The notes beneath the pieces were generated by a model. The model saw nothing but the letters and a program-made list of their open reading frames with translations, had not been told where the DNA came from and did not search any database. From contig NZ_JAFJMJ010000004.1 of the NCBI RefSeq assembly GCF_017309385.1, positions 62,001-126,000 of the forward strand: DNA of 64,000 nt, written 5' to 3'. A program made the position numbers and the translations under genes. Origin of the DNA: Amycolatopsis sp. 195334CR (lineage in GTDB: Bacteria > Actinomycetota > Actinomycetes > Mycobacteriales > Pseudonocardiaceae). Position 1 is the stretch's first letter, and each line of letters opens with the position of its first letter. Positions 54,100 to 64,000 of this stretch are shown one piece after another.

Positions 54100-57042
54100 T
54101 CAACCACCTGAACCGAACAACTGCACATGGGTCGAGAACGCCGTGGCGATCTCGGCCTGCGCCCAGAACCGGTGGTAGGTCAGCGTCGGCGCCGGTCCGC
54201 CGTCCAAATAGTCCTGGACCTTCGGCCACTGCGGGTCGTCGGTGTAGAACGACCGGATGGACAGGAAGTCCGCACCCGCGGCGATCTGGTCGCCGTTGGG
54301 CATCTCCCCGGTCCAGCCCGGCGGCACGTACACGCCCTCGCCGCTGGTCGCGTTGTACTCGTCGTCGAAGCGGTTGTAGTCCGCCCGCGTCTCCGGCACC
54401 GCGATCCCGATCTCGTCGGTGTGCGCCAGCATCGCGTCGAGCAGGCCCTCACCCACGGTCCTGGCCTCGGCGTTGCCGGACTTCGCCGCGTAGTTCAGCA
54501 GGATCTTCGCGTACGCGGCCGCCACGCCGACATCCTGGCTGTGGTTGAGCACGGTGACGTGCAGCCCGGAGTTCGCCCCCGGCGAGGACGGGTTCCAGGT
54601 GTCCGGGTTCCCGGTCCACTGCAGGTCGTTCGGGATGGCGAACTGGCCACCGGTGCCGACGGTGGTGTTGTCGATCGCCCACGGCACCCACTTGTCCAGG
54701 ATCTTCTTCGCCCGCGCGTCCCCGGTCTGCTGGTACAGCGCGGCCACCCGCTCCAGCCCCCACGCCTGGAAGCCGAACCAACGGTTGCTCGGCGGGTCGT
54801 GCCAGACCGGCTGGTAGTCGTAGTACATGCCGTAGAAGGTCGGCAGCCCGGCCGGCGGGGTGCCGTAGTTGCCCTCCCAGCTGTTCGTCGCGCCACCGGC
54901 GATACCGCCTTCGGACGACTGCAGCCACTGCAGGAACTCCAGCTGCCGCTCCAGGCTCTTGGCCCAGTCCTGCGCGCCGGTGGCCGAGATCGGCTTGAGC
55001 GCCGGGTCGTTGGCCAGCGCGTGCGCGGCGAGCGGGTTCTGGTAACCCTGGTGGGCCGCGCCGTCGCCGATGCGCCACGCCCAGCCCGCCGAGGTGTCGG
55101 TCGCGCCACCCCAGGCGTAGTACCAGGACATCAGGTAGTGCTCGCTGTTCTTGCCGCTGCCCGCCGGGCAGCTGCTCGGGCCGACGCAGTTGCCGATCTT
55201 CTTGAAGTACTTGTCGAACATGGCGTACCGCAGGTAGTCGCCCATCTTCGACGCCTTCTTCACGGTGTCGGCGATCTGCGCGCCCTTGCCCTGCGCGGTG
55301 GCCCACTGGTTGGCCAGGTGCGCCACCTGCACCGCGCGCGCGTCGGCGTCGGGGGCGTTGGTGTACTTCCACTGCTTGGCGTAGCTGGCGTCCTTGGTGA
55401 ACAGGTCGAGGTACCCGTTCGGGCCGCCGTGCGCGAAGGTGTCGCACGAGGGCTGCGGGATGGTCTCCCACACCGACTCGCTGGACCCGCGCTGGTAGGT
55501 GTTCATGTACGCCGGGGCGGTGGTGCCGTCCCCGCAGCGGCCGAAGCCGTAGGTGTTGTCGACGTCGATCAGCCAGTGCATGCCGTAGATGTCGTCGGTG
55601 CCGTAGGCGGCCTTCAGCTCGGCCGCGATCGGGTCGGCCCCGACCGGCACCGAGCTCTCCAGCTGCGACGGGTACTTGTCCATCCGCGGGTGTTCCGGCG
55701 CGTACGTCGCGGGCTTGCTCGCGTTGTACTTGTCGTTGGTGGGCTGGTCGGCCTTCGCCGGGATGATGTACTTCTCCATCGACGCCCAGGCCGCGTTGAA
55801 CGGGGCCCAGTCACCCTGCAGCTGACCGTAGGCGGCCTCCAGCCACAGGTAGTAGCTGAACGCCTCCGAGGTGGTCTGGTGCCCGTGGTCCGGTGCCTCC
55901 ACCAGCAGCGTCTCCACCGAGTGGTACGGCACCAGCAGCCCGCCGAAATTGCGGAAGTAGCCGCTGTCCGGGTCCTTGATCTTGTTGTACTGCTCCAGGA
56001 ACGCCGCCTGGTAGTCGGAGGCGGCCGGGTCCAGTTCGGTCACGTCGATCGGCGCCGCGGTCAGGCCCGGCGCGGTGACCGAGAAGCTGGCCGTGGCCGG
56101 GGCGCCGCCGTTGGCCGCCGAGCTGATCGTCACCGGCTGGCCGACGTTCCAGTTGGCCGTGGTGAACGAGAGCGTGGCCGGGCTGGCGGTCAGGTCCGTG
56201 CTGCCCGACGCCCTGGCCACGGTCACCGTGACCGGGCCGCTGGGCTGCACCGCCAGCTTGACGTCCACCGTGGTGGTGCCGCCCTGCTTGACGTTGACCT
56301 TCGACGGCGTGGTGACCACCGCGGGGGCGGCGAGCACCTTCACCGCGACCGGGGTGGACATCGAGGTCGCGCCCTTGTTGTCGAAGGCCTTGGCGGTCAC
56401 CGAGTACTCACCGGCGGCCGCGCCGGTCCAGTTGTACTGGTACGGCGCGGTGGTGTCCGTGCCGAGCAGCTGCGTCCCGGCGTAGAACTCCACCTTCTGC
56501 ACCGTGCCGTCGGAGTCGCTGGCGCTGGCTTCGAGCGGGATCTCGGCCGGGACCGCGTAGGAGGAGTTCGCGGCGGGCTTGGTCAGCTGCACGCCGGGGG
56601 CCTTGTTCGCCCCGGTGCACGCCGTGCCGTTGACCGCGAAGTCGGCAGGCACCCGGTTCTGCGCGCCCTTGCTGGCGTTGAAGCCGAACTGCGCGGTGGC
56701 ACCGGTGGCCAGCGTCCGGTTCCAGTTCACCCCGCGCACGCTCACCGCGGACCCGGTCTGGGTGTGCGTGCCGTTCCACAGCTGGGTGATCTGCTGGCCG
56801 TCGGGGAAGGTCCAGGTGAGATTCCAGTCCAGCGCCTCGGTGCCTTCGTTGCGCACGTCCACGGTGGCGCCGAAGCCGTTGCCCCACTCACTGCCCACCT
56901 TGTAGGTCACCGTGCAGGCCACGTCGGCGGCGGTGGCCGCGGGCGTCAGCCCCACCGTGGCCGCGGCGCCCATCAGGGCCACCGCGGCCAGCGCGGGCAG
57001 CGGCCGCGCCCGCCTCGGCCTGGCGAATAGTCGTGATCTCAA
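54100..57042 (-). CDS. GH48 reducing-end-acting exocellulase (cellobiohydrolase) with CBM2
   Basis: 980 residues. Start is TTG at 57042, decided by AGGAGG 5 nt upstream and by the good signal peptide (1-39, cleavage after ATAA). Domains: CBM2 ~41-137; Ig-like ~145-240 (ASDSDGTVQKVEFYAGTQLLG); a second beta domain ~241-335; GH48 ~338-980 (FLEQYNKIKDP, HGHQTTSEAFSYYLWLEA with the catalytic Glu, GMHWLIDVDNTYGFG). GH48 enzymes run processively along cellulose releasing cellobiose and act with GH9 enzymes. The gene follows GH9-CBM3c by 99 bp with no CebR site of its own and is probably co-transcribed; a weak hairpin (57087-57114) in the gap may tune the ratio. Confidence 0.94.
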   Translation of the reverse strand: MRSRLFARPRRARPLPALAAVALMGAAATVGLTPAATAADVACTVTYKVGSEWGNGFGATVDVRNEGTEALDWNLTWTFPDGQQITQLWNGTHTQTGSAVSVRGVNWNRTLATGATAQFGFNASKGAQNRVPADFAVNGTACTGANKAPGVQLTKPAANSSYAVPAEIPLEASASDSDGTVQKVEFYAGTQLLGTDTTAPYQYNWTGAAAGEYSVTAKAFDNKGATSMSTPVAVKVLAAPAVVTTPSKVNVKQGGTTTVDVKLAVQPSGPVTVTVARASGSTDLTASPATLSFTTANWNVGQPVTISSAANGGAPATASFSVTAPGLTAAPIDVTELDPAASDYQAAFLEQYNKIKDPDSGYFRNFGGLLVPYHSVETLLVEAPDHGHQTTSEAFSYYLWLEAAYGQLQGDWAPFNAAWASMEKYIIPAKADQPTNDKYNASKPATYAPEHPRMDKYPSQLESSVPVGADPIAAELKAAYGTDDIYGMHWLIDVDNTYGFGRCGDGTTAPAYMNTYQRGSSESVWETIPQPSCDTFAHGGPNGYLDLFTKDASYAKQWKYTNAPDADARAVQVAHLANQWATAQGKGAQIADTVKKASKMGDYLRYAMFDKYFKKIGNCVGPSSCPAGSGKNSEHYLMSWYYAWGGATDTSAGWAWRIGDGAAHQGYQNPLAAHALANDPALKPISATGAQDWAKSLERQLEFLQWLQSSEGGIAGGATNSWEGNYGTPPAGLPTFYGMYYDYQPVWHDPPSNRWFGFQAWGLERVAALYQQTGDARAKKILDKWVPWAIDNTTVGTGGQFAIPNDLQWTGNPDTWNPSSPGANSGLHVTVLNHSQDVGVAAAYAKILLNYAAKSGNAEARTVGEGLLDAMLAHTDEIGIAVPETRADYNRFDDEYNATSGEGVYVPPGWTGEMPNGDQIAAGADFLSIRSFYTDDPQWPKVQDYLDGGPAPTLTYHRFWAQAEIATAFSTHVQLFGSGG

Positions 57043-57086
57043 CTTTTCCTCCTAGTCCAGCGGAAAACCGAAGGTTGGAGACCGGA

Positions 57087-57114
57087 CCGGGACGGCGCAC
57101 GTCAGCCGCCCCGG
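57087..57114 (-). other. imperfect hairpin between GH9 and GH48 genes
   Basis: Arms 57087-57096 and 57105-57114 pair with one mismatch around an 8-nt loop. Could be a partial terminator or mRNA-processing site between two co-transcribed cellulase genes. Confidence 0.35.
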
Positions 57115-57141
57115 GCCGGGGGTTCGGGGAAGGGGGCCACC

Positions 57142-59199
<2,058 letters not shown>

Positions 59200-59214
59200 C
59201 TACGGTGGTGGTTC

Positions 59215-59228
59215 TGGAAGCGCTCCCA
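59215..59228. promoter_or_regulatory. CebR-type operator before the lipoprotein gene
   Basis: TGGAAGCGCTCCCA, one base from the perfect palindrome, 20 bp before the lipoprotein start and 112 bp centre-to-centre from the GH9 site. Confidence 0.8.
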
Positions 59229-59248
59229 AAGCTGGGGTTGGAGGCCGC

Positions 59249-59797
59249 ATGAACCGGGTCGGTGCCGCCGTGCTCGCCGCACTGGTCGGGCTCACCGGGT
59301 GCTCGGCGGACGGCCGGGAGGAGCCGTCCGCCGAGCGCGGTTCGGCCGCGCTGACCGCGCGGCTGGACACGATGGACCAGGTGATCGGCTGGGTCGAGGA
59401 CAAAGCCGGGGAATGCACGCGGGTGGTCCGGGAAAAGCCCGCCGATCTGCGGGCTTTCGTCGGTTCCGATATCGCCGCGCTCTACGAACCGTTCGTCAGT
59501 GAATGGGCCAGCTGCGCGGTCTCGGCCGAATACCCCAGGGTCGGCCTGCTGTTGTTCGGCGGTGATCGGCAACTGGAGTTCCAGCGTTCGTGGCAGCGCG
59601 CGATGGCCGGGGGAACGATCGGGGACGGGCCCACCTTCGCCTTCGGCAACGGGTTCGCGGTTTCCGCCGGTTTTCTCGGGGTGAGCGCGCTCGATCTCTA
59701 CTACTTCCGGTGCGACTACCACGACGACCGGGTCCCGCAGGTGCCCGCCGACGTCGACGGCTGCGTGTACGCCGATCCCGAGCACGGGCATCACTGA
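59249..59797 (+). CDS. unknown lipoprotein in the CebR regulon
   Basis: 182 residues from ATG 59249 (GGAGG upstream). Lipobox LTGC with Cys18, then a polar linker. The mature part contains three more cysteines (ECTRVV, SCAVSA, RCDYHDD plus GCVYAD at the end) that could form disulphides, a Trp-containing helix and a hydrophobic GNGFAVSAGFLGVSALDLYYF segment. I recognise no family. The CebR-type site 20 bp upstream, divergent from a cellulase and convergent with an LPMO gene, strongly suggests induction by cello-oligosaccharides. A cell-surface role in cellulose sensing, enzyme retention or copper/redox supply to the LPMO is conceivable but not shown. Confidence 0.7.
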   Translation: MNRVGAAVLAALVGLTGCSADGREEPSAERGSAALTARLDTMDQVIGWVEDKAGECTRVVREKPADLRAFVGSDIAALYEPFVSEWASCAVSAEYPRVGLLLFGGDRQLEFQRSWQRAMAGGTIGDGPTFAFGNGFAVSAGFLGVSALDLYYFRCDYHDDRVPQVPADVDGCVYADPEHGHH

Positions 59798-59824
59798 GGC
59801 CGCCGCCTCAATGATGCGCGCGGG

Positions 59825-60859
59825 CTACGGGCTCTGGCAGGTGACCGCCGGGACCACCGGTGTGCTGCCCGGCGAGTTCACCGACAGCCCGAACTTCGCG
59901 GACCCGTTGGCCGCCACACCGGCGTTCCAGTCCACGTTGCGCACCGTCACCTGATCACCGGACTGGGTCTGCGTGCCGTTCCACACGCTGTTGACCGTCT
60001 GCCCGGCGGGCAGCGTCCAGTTCGCCCGCCAGCCCGACAGCGGGGTGGTGCCCTGGTTCTTCACCGTCACCTCGGCCTGGTGTCCGCCGTTCCAGGTGCT
60101 GGTGACCGCGTACTCGGCCACGCAGCTCCCGGTGGCCGGTGGCGTGCCCGTGCTGTCCTTGACCCCGGTGACCTCGCCGTTCCCGCCGTCGAAGGTGACG
60201 TCGGAGCAGCCGTAGAAGGTCTCCGCGCTGTCCGAGCGCTTCCACACCGAGTAGATGATGTGGCGTCCGCTCTTGCCCGACGGGAGCGCGCCGGACCACT
60301 TGTACTGCGCCTCCACGCTGCCCACCGAGCCGGTCACCGGCGGGTGGTCCACGGTCAGGAACGGCTGGTCCTCCAGGTCGTCCCAGCGCAGCGGGGCGTC
60401 GGGGTTCCAGCCGTTCTTGGTCACGTAGAGGTAGAACCAGCCGGGGTGGGCGGCCCAGGCGTTGTAGGAGAAGTTGAAGTTCGCCCCGGAGGTCAGGTGC
60501 GTCAGCGGCCAGTTCCCGGTCCCGTTGAAGCCGGAGAAGCTGGGGTTGCCGCCGGAGCAGAGCTGCCCGTCGGGGATGAAGCCGCGGGTCCGGCCCGCCC
60601 CGTCGGACCGGAGCACAGAGAACCAGTTGTAGAGCGAATTCGCCCCGCTCTGGTTCACCGCCGCCGAGCAGGCGGGGTTGATCGGCACGATGTTGCCCTG
60701 CGGACTGAGCCCGTCCTGCCAGCAGAGGAAGGTCCGGCTGCCCGCTTTCATCAGCGCGCCGTGCGCCGACGCCCCCGGCGCGCCCAGCACCATGGTGAGC
60801 AAACCGGCCACCAGAGCGGTGACGGCGGCGAGTGCGGTACCCGCCCTTTTCTTTGTCAC
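59825..60859 (-). CDS. AA10 lytic polysaccharide monooxygenase with CBM2
   Basis: 344 residues from GTG at 60859 (GAAGGAAGCGAAGA upstream). Signal 1-32; cleavage after ASA exposes His33, the N-terminal copper-brace residue (HGALMKAGSRTFLCWQDG). The second brace His is in NAWAAHPGWFYLYV. The layout (NPACSAAVNQSGANSLYNWFSVL, PDGQLCSGG, CSDVTFDGG) is that of the cellulose-active C1-oxidising AA10 group such as CelS2. CBM2 covers ~245-344. It cuts crystalline cellulose oxidatively and boosts GH48/GH9. A CebR-type site lies 58 bp upstream. Confidence 0.94.
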   Translation of the reverse strand: MTKKRAGTALAAVTALVAGLLTMVLGAPGASAHGALMKAGSRTFLCWQDGLSPQGNIVPINPACSAAVNQSGANSLYNWFSVLRSDGAGRTRGFIPDGQLCSGGNPSFSGFNGTGNWPLTHLTSGANFNFSYNAWAAHPGWFYLYVTKNGWNPDAPLRWDDLEDQPFLTVDHPPVTGSVGSVEAQYKWSGALPSGKSGRHIIYSVWKRSDSAETFYGCSDVTFDGGNGEVTGVKDSTGTPPATGSCVAEYAVTSTWNGGHQAEVTVKNQGTTPLSGWRANWTLPAGQTVNSVWNGTQTQSGDQVTVRNVDWNAGVAANGSAKFGLSVNSPGSTPVVPAVTCQSP

Positions 60860-60917
60860 TCTTCGCTTCCTTTCTTCCTGCTCCCCGCCGGCGCCGATGC
60901 CGGTGGGGAAATCCGTG

Positions 60918-60931
60918 TGGAAGCGCTCCCA
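60918..60931. promoter_or_regulatory. CebR-type operator before the LPMO gene
   Basis: TGGAAGCGCTCCCA, the same one-base variant as at 59215. The 348-bp gap 60860-61207 between the divergent LPMO and GH9 genes holds this site, the one at 61107 and no convincing ORF. Confidence 0.85.
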
Positions 60932-61106
60932 AGCGGAGGAAAACCATAGCGCGAACGGACTGGCCGGGGGAATAGGCTGGTCGGCGCCCCCGCCCGATGT
61001 GGCCAGCGTGCTGGGCCAATGGGGTGAGACTCGCGTGGTGCGGGTGATACGGACCGTCCCGGTGGTGCGGCCACCTTCCCAAAACCGGCGCGGCCCGGGT
61101 ACCTTC

Positions 61107-61120
61107 TGGGAGCGCTCCTA
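61107..61120. promoter_or_regulatory. CebR-type operator before the CBM4-GH9-CBM2 gene
   Basis: TGGGAGCGCTCCTA, one base from the perfect palindrome, 87 bp before the start. Confidence 0.85.
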
Positions 61121-61207
61121 GTCGCCGTTTCCCGAGGTCATCGCTCGGTCCGAGGTGGACACTTACGGCGGCCATCCAGCTTATTCCCAGCAAAGGAGAT
61201 CGTCTCG

Positions 61208-63784
61208 ATGGGGAACAGAGCACGACGGCGTGCGCTGACGGCCACCGGCGCGGTACTGGCCGCCGGTCTGCTGGCACTGCCACCCGCCGCGGCCGCGGCG
61301 GCCTACGAACGCGTGGTGAACGGGGACTTCGCCAGTGGTGAGGTCAACCCGTGGTGGAACGGTTCGGGCACCACCGGTTCGGTGGTGGGCGGCGAGTTCT
61401 GCACCAAGGTCACCGGCGGCACGGTCAACGGCTACGACGCGCTCGCCGGGCAGAACGGCGTGGCCTTCGAAGCCGGGCAGTCCTACACGCTGAAGTTCGA
61501 CGCGCGCGCGACCACCGCCCAGCCGATCTCGGCGGTGGCCGGGGAGTCGGTCGCGCCGTACCGGCAGATCGCCAGGACGGACGTGGCGCTCACCCCGGAA
61601 CGGCAGAGCTTCACCTACACCTTCGAGTCCACATTGGACTTCCCGGGCGCCGGGAACGGGCAGCTGGCCTTCTGGTTCGGCGGCCAGTCCTTCGACAACA
61701 CCATCTGCGTGGACAACGTCTCACTGGTCGGCGGGGTGAAACCACCGGCCGGGCTCGAACCCGCCGCGCCGGTGCGGGTCAACCAGGTCGGGTACCTGCC
61801 GGGGCTGCCCAAGCAGGCGAGCGTGGCGAACGAGGCCACGACGCCGGTTCCGTGGACGCTGAAGAACTCGGCGGGAACGGCGGTCGCGAGCGGGCAGAGC
61901 ACCCCGAAGGGGCTGGACCCGCTGTCCGGGGAGAACGTGCACCTGGTCGACTTCTCCTCGTACGAAACGGTCGGCACCGGCTACACGCTCACCGTCGGCG
62001 CGGACACGAGCCACCCGTTCGACATCTCGCCGGACGTGCTCAAGGACCTGCGCTACGACTCGCTGGCGTTCTTCTACCACCAGCGCAGCGGGACGCCGAT
62101 CGAGGCCGAGTACGTGGGTGCGGAGTACGCGCGGCCGGCCGGGCACCTGAACGTGGCGCCGAACCAGGGCGACAACGACGTGCCGTGCCTGGCCGGGGTC
62201 GCCTGCGGGTACACCTTGGACGTGCCGGGCGGCTGGTACGACGCGGGTGATCACGGCAAGTACGTGGTCAACGGCGGGATCTCGGTCTGGCAGCTGCTCA
62301 ACGAGTACGAGCGGGCGCTGCGCGTCGGCGACGCGGCGGCGCTGGGCGACGGCAAGCTGGCCATCCCGGAAAGCGGCAACGGGGTGCCGGACATCCTGGA
62401 CGAAGCCCGGTGGGAGGTCGAGTTCCTGCTGAAGATGCAGGTGCCGGACGGCAATCCGCTCGCGGGCATGGCGCACCACAAGATCCACGACGCGCAGTGG
62501 ACCGGGCTGCCGTTGCTGCCGCACCTCGATCCGCAGGTCCGGCGGCTGTCCGCGCCGAGCACGGCGGCGACGTTGAACCTGGCCGCGGTGGCGGCGCAGG
62601 CCGCGAGGTTGTGGAAGGACATCGACCCGGCGTTCTCCGCGCAGGCGCTGACCGCGGCGGAGAAGGCGTACCAGGCGGCGCGGGCCAATCCGGCGAAGCT
62701 GGCCGATCCCGCCGACGGGACCGGGGGCGGTGCCTACAGCGACGGCACGGTGACCGACGAGTTCTACTGGGCGGCGGCGGAGTTGTTCGCGACCACGGGT
62801 TCTCATCAAAGTGATGTCACCGGTTCGCCGCTGTACAAGGGCGCGAGCTTCAACACCCGCGGGTTCGACTGGGGTTCGACGGGTGCGCTCGGCGACATCA
62901 CCCTGGCGCTGGTGCCGACCGCGCTGCCCGCCGCGGACGTGGCCGCGATCAAGCAGGCGATCACCACCACCGCGGACGGGCACCTGACGCAGATGGCCAC
63001 GCAGGGGCACCCGGCGCCGTACCGCACGCAGGACGGTTCGTACGAATGGGGTTCCAACGGGCTGGTCGCGAACAACGGGGTCGTGCTGGCGCTGGCGTAC
63101 GACTTCACGAAGCAGGCGAAGTACCGGGAGGGCGCGTTCGGCGTGATGAACTACCTGCTCGGGCGGAATCCGGTGAACTACTCGTACGTTTCGGGCTGGG
63201 GTGACCAGCCGGTGCGGAACGTGCACCACCGGCACTGGGCGAACCAGCTCGACCCGTCGCTGCCGATCGCGCCGGCGGGCGCGTTGTCGGGCGGGCCGAA
63301 CAGCGCGCTGCAGGACCCGATCTCGGCGGGACTGCTGCAGGGTTGCCCGGCGCAGCGGTGCTTCGTCGACCACATCGAGGCGTACTCGGTCAACGAGGTG
63401 ACGGTGAACTGGAACTCGGCGCTGGCCTGGCTGGCGAACTGGACGGCGGAGAAGTCCGTTGTGGAGGCTCCGGCGTCGTGCTCGGTGGCGTATGCGGCGA
63501 ACGGGTGGGGGTCCGGTCTTTCGGCGTCGGTGACGGTGAAGAACGAGAGTGCGACGGCGTGGAACGGGTGGACGTTGAAGTTCTCGTTCGCGGGGAATGA
63601 GAAGTTGCAGCATGGGTGGTCGGCGACGTGGTCGCAGCAGGGGAAGGACGTGACGGCGGTGAATCTGCCGTGGAATGCGTCGGTGGCGCCTGGGAAGTCG
63701 GTGACTATCGGTTTTAACGCGTCGAACTCTGGTCCTGCTACGACGCCGGCTTCTTTTGCGGTGAATGGGGCGGTATGTAAGTAG
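61208..63784 (+). CDS. GH9 cellulase CBM4-Ig-GH9-CBM2 (Cel9B-type)
   Basis: 858 residues, AAAGGAG upstream. Signal 1-32. CBM4 ~33-180 (VVNGDFASGEVNPWWNGSG); Ig-like CelD_N ~192-280 (VRVNQVGYLPGLPKQASVAN); GH9 ~285-735 with catalytic Asp pair in GGWYDAGDHGKY and acid Glu in YSVNEVTVNWNSAL; CBM2 ~757-858 (ASCSVAYAANGWGSGLSASVTV, quoted in part). Architecture of Thermobifida Cel9B, here without an FnIII domain between GH9 and CBM2. The CBM2-coding part uses many G- and T-ending codons, unlike the C-rich rest of the gene, suggesting that the module was acquired separately. Confidence 0.93.
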   Translation: MGNRARRRALTATGAVLAAGLLALPPAAAAAAYERVVNGDFASGEVNPWWNGSGTTGSVVGGEFCTKVTGGTVNGYDALAGQNGVAFEAGQSYTLKFDARATTAQPISAVAGESVAPYRQIARTDVALTPERQSFTYTFESTLDFPGAGNGQLAFWFGGQSFDNTICVDNVSLVGGVKPPAGLEPAAPVRVNQVGYLPGLPKQASVANEATTPVPWTLKNSAGTAVASGQSTPKGLDPLSGENVHLVDFSSYETVGTGYTLTVGADTSHPFDISPDVLKDLRYDSLAFFYHQRSGTPIEAEYVGAEYARPAGHLNVAPNQGDNDVPCLAGVACGYTLDVPGGWYDAGDHGKYVVNGGISVWQLLNEYERALRVGDAAALGDGKLAIPESGNGVPDILDEARWEVEFLLKMQVPDGNPLAGMAHHKIHDAQWTGLPLLPHLDPQVRRLSAPSTAATLNLAAVAAQAARLWKDIDPAFSAQALTAAEKAYQAARANPAKLADPADGTGGGAYSDGTVTDEFYWAAAELFATTGSHQSDVTGSPLYKGASFNTRGFDWGSTGALGDITLALVPTALPAADVAAIKQAITTTADGHLTQMATQGHPAPYRTQDGSYEWGSNGLVANNGVVLALAYDFTKQAKYREGAFGVMNYLLGRNPVNYSYVSGWGDQPVRNVHHRHWANQLDPSLPIAPAGALSGGPNSALQDPISAGLLQGCPAQRCFVDHIEAYSVNEVTVNWNSALAWLANWTAEKSVVEAPASCSVAYAANGWGSGLSASVTVKNESATAWNGWTLKFSFAGNEKLQHGWSATWSQQGKDVTAVNLPWNASVAPGKSVTIGFNASNSGPATTPASFAVNGAVCK

Positions 63785-63815
63785 GGGGCCGCCATCCCGA
63801 TTTTTTAGTGTGACT

Positions 63816-63874
63816 ACGGCGAAGGCCCCGATGTCAAGGCGGGAAAGATGCCTTGACATCGGGGCCTTCGCCGT
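63816..63874 (+). terminator. very long hairpin terminator after the GH9 gene
   Basis: Arms 63816-63840 and 63850-63874 are perfect 25-bp complements with a 9-nt loop, followed by GTTTTG. A T6 run (63801-63806) precedes it. Confidence 0.8.
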
Positions 63875-63959
63875 GTTTTGGCTGGGGATCGGGATGGGGG
63901 AGGGGTGGATGGGTGGGTGGTTTCGTTTTGCTGCCCGGTCACCCGCCCCTCCCCGTTGA

Positions 63960-64000
63960 TTATTTGGTGGTGCTGATTCGTTCGCCGGTTACGGGGTGGA
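63960..64000 (-). CDS. 3' end of a convergent gene (partial)
   Basis: The minus-strand frame from the window edge to TAA at 63962-63960 reads HPVTGERISTTK. It is convergent with the GH9 gene and shares its terminator, so a real gene end is plausible, but 12 codons are too few to identify it. Confidence 0.3.
   Translation of the reverse strand, partial: HPVTGERISTTK

Noticed and set aside
54127..57030. 967-residue plus-strand open frame opposite GH48
   Set aside because: It is the mirror frame of a clear GH48 gene with signal peptide, CBM2 and catalytic motifs. Its composition (Arg/Gly/Val/His rich, no domains) is typical of antisense frames at this GC level. The same applies to 57313-59082 (+) and 61721-63859 (-).

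Overview
The window is very GC-rich and densely coded, with frequent GTG starts, 1-4 nt stop/start overlaps and many apparently leaderless genes. The gene content (CebR-type operators, CBM2-bearing cellulases, a DUF742 protein, a SigB/SigF-type sigma factor) points to a filamentous actinomycete. Pseudonocardiaceae, possibly Amycolatopsis, is my inference and not a database result. I see no rRNA, tRNA, CRISPR array, insertion sequence or prophage gene.

Left part (1-12 kb): mixed small operons. These include an SDR with a TetR-like operator, an MFS exporter next to a membrane diguanylate cyclase, HxlR, MarR/OhrR-like and TetR regulators beside their likely targets, a Tat-exported carotenoid-cleavage-type oxygenase, two SRPBCC proteins (the second at 24 kb), a pair of paralogous unknown proteins and an aromatic-acid-type MFS importer.

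Middle part (12-30 kb): this looks like a general-stress regulon. It holds sigB with its anti-sigma kinase gene and a co-transcribed methyltransferase. Around it are a Ppx/GppA phosphatase, a phosphoribosyltransferase, a Rieske-FAD oxidoreductase with a Na+/H+ antiporter, SDRs, a DJ-1/PfpI protein fused in an operon with a three-subunit molybdenum hydroxylase, TspO and small unknown proteins. Many of these starts are preceded by a GNNT-N14-16-GGGTA-like element, the actinobacterial SigB/SigF promoter type. One of these is a perfect palindrome that would fire in both directions. From 29 to 34.6 kb come a DsbA/VKOR pair, a MarR/luciferase-like pair, an orphan DUF742 protein and a threonine-aldolase/GntR operon with a double palindromic operator.

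Right part (34.7-64 kb): plant-polysaccharide use, in three modules. (a) A LacI regulator, a GH10 xylanase, an LplB/YtcP-type (aldouronate-like) ABC importer, a Gfo/Idh/MocA oxidoreductase and a DUF6807 protein share CGAAA-N-TTTCG-like operators. (b) A bxlR-bxlA / bxlEFG-like unit: a LacI regulator and GH3 enzyme divergent from a CUT1 sugar importer. (c) A cellulase cluster: GH5 beta-mannanase, GH48 exocellulase, GH9-CBM3c, an AA10 LPMO-CBM2 and CBM4-GH9-CBM2. Four CebR-type 14-bp palindromes lie in its two divergent promoter regions. One of them precedes a small lipoprotein of unknown function, the best candidate here for a new component of cellulose utilisation. cebR itself is not in the window. 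Between (b) and (c) sit an ArsR-type regulator, a degenerate aminoglycoside-kinase-like protein, a GyrI-like protein and an EmrB-type MFS exporter.

Assignments rest on motifs and remembered family features only; no search was run. Large open frames opposite the real genes are treated as GC-bias mirror frames.
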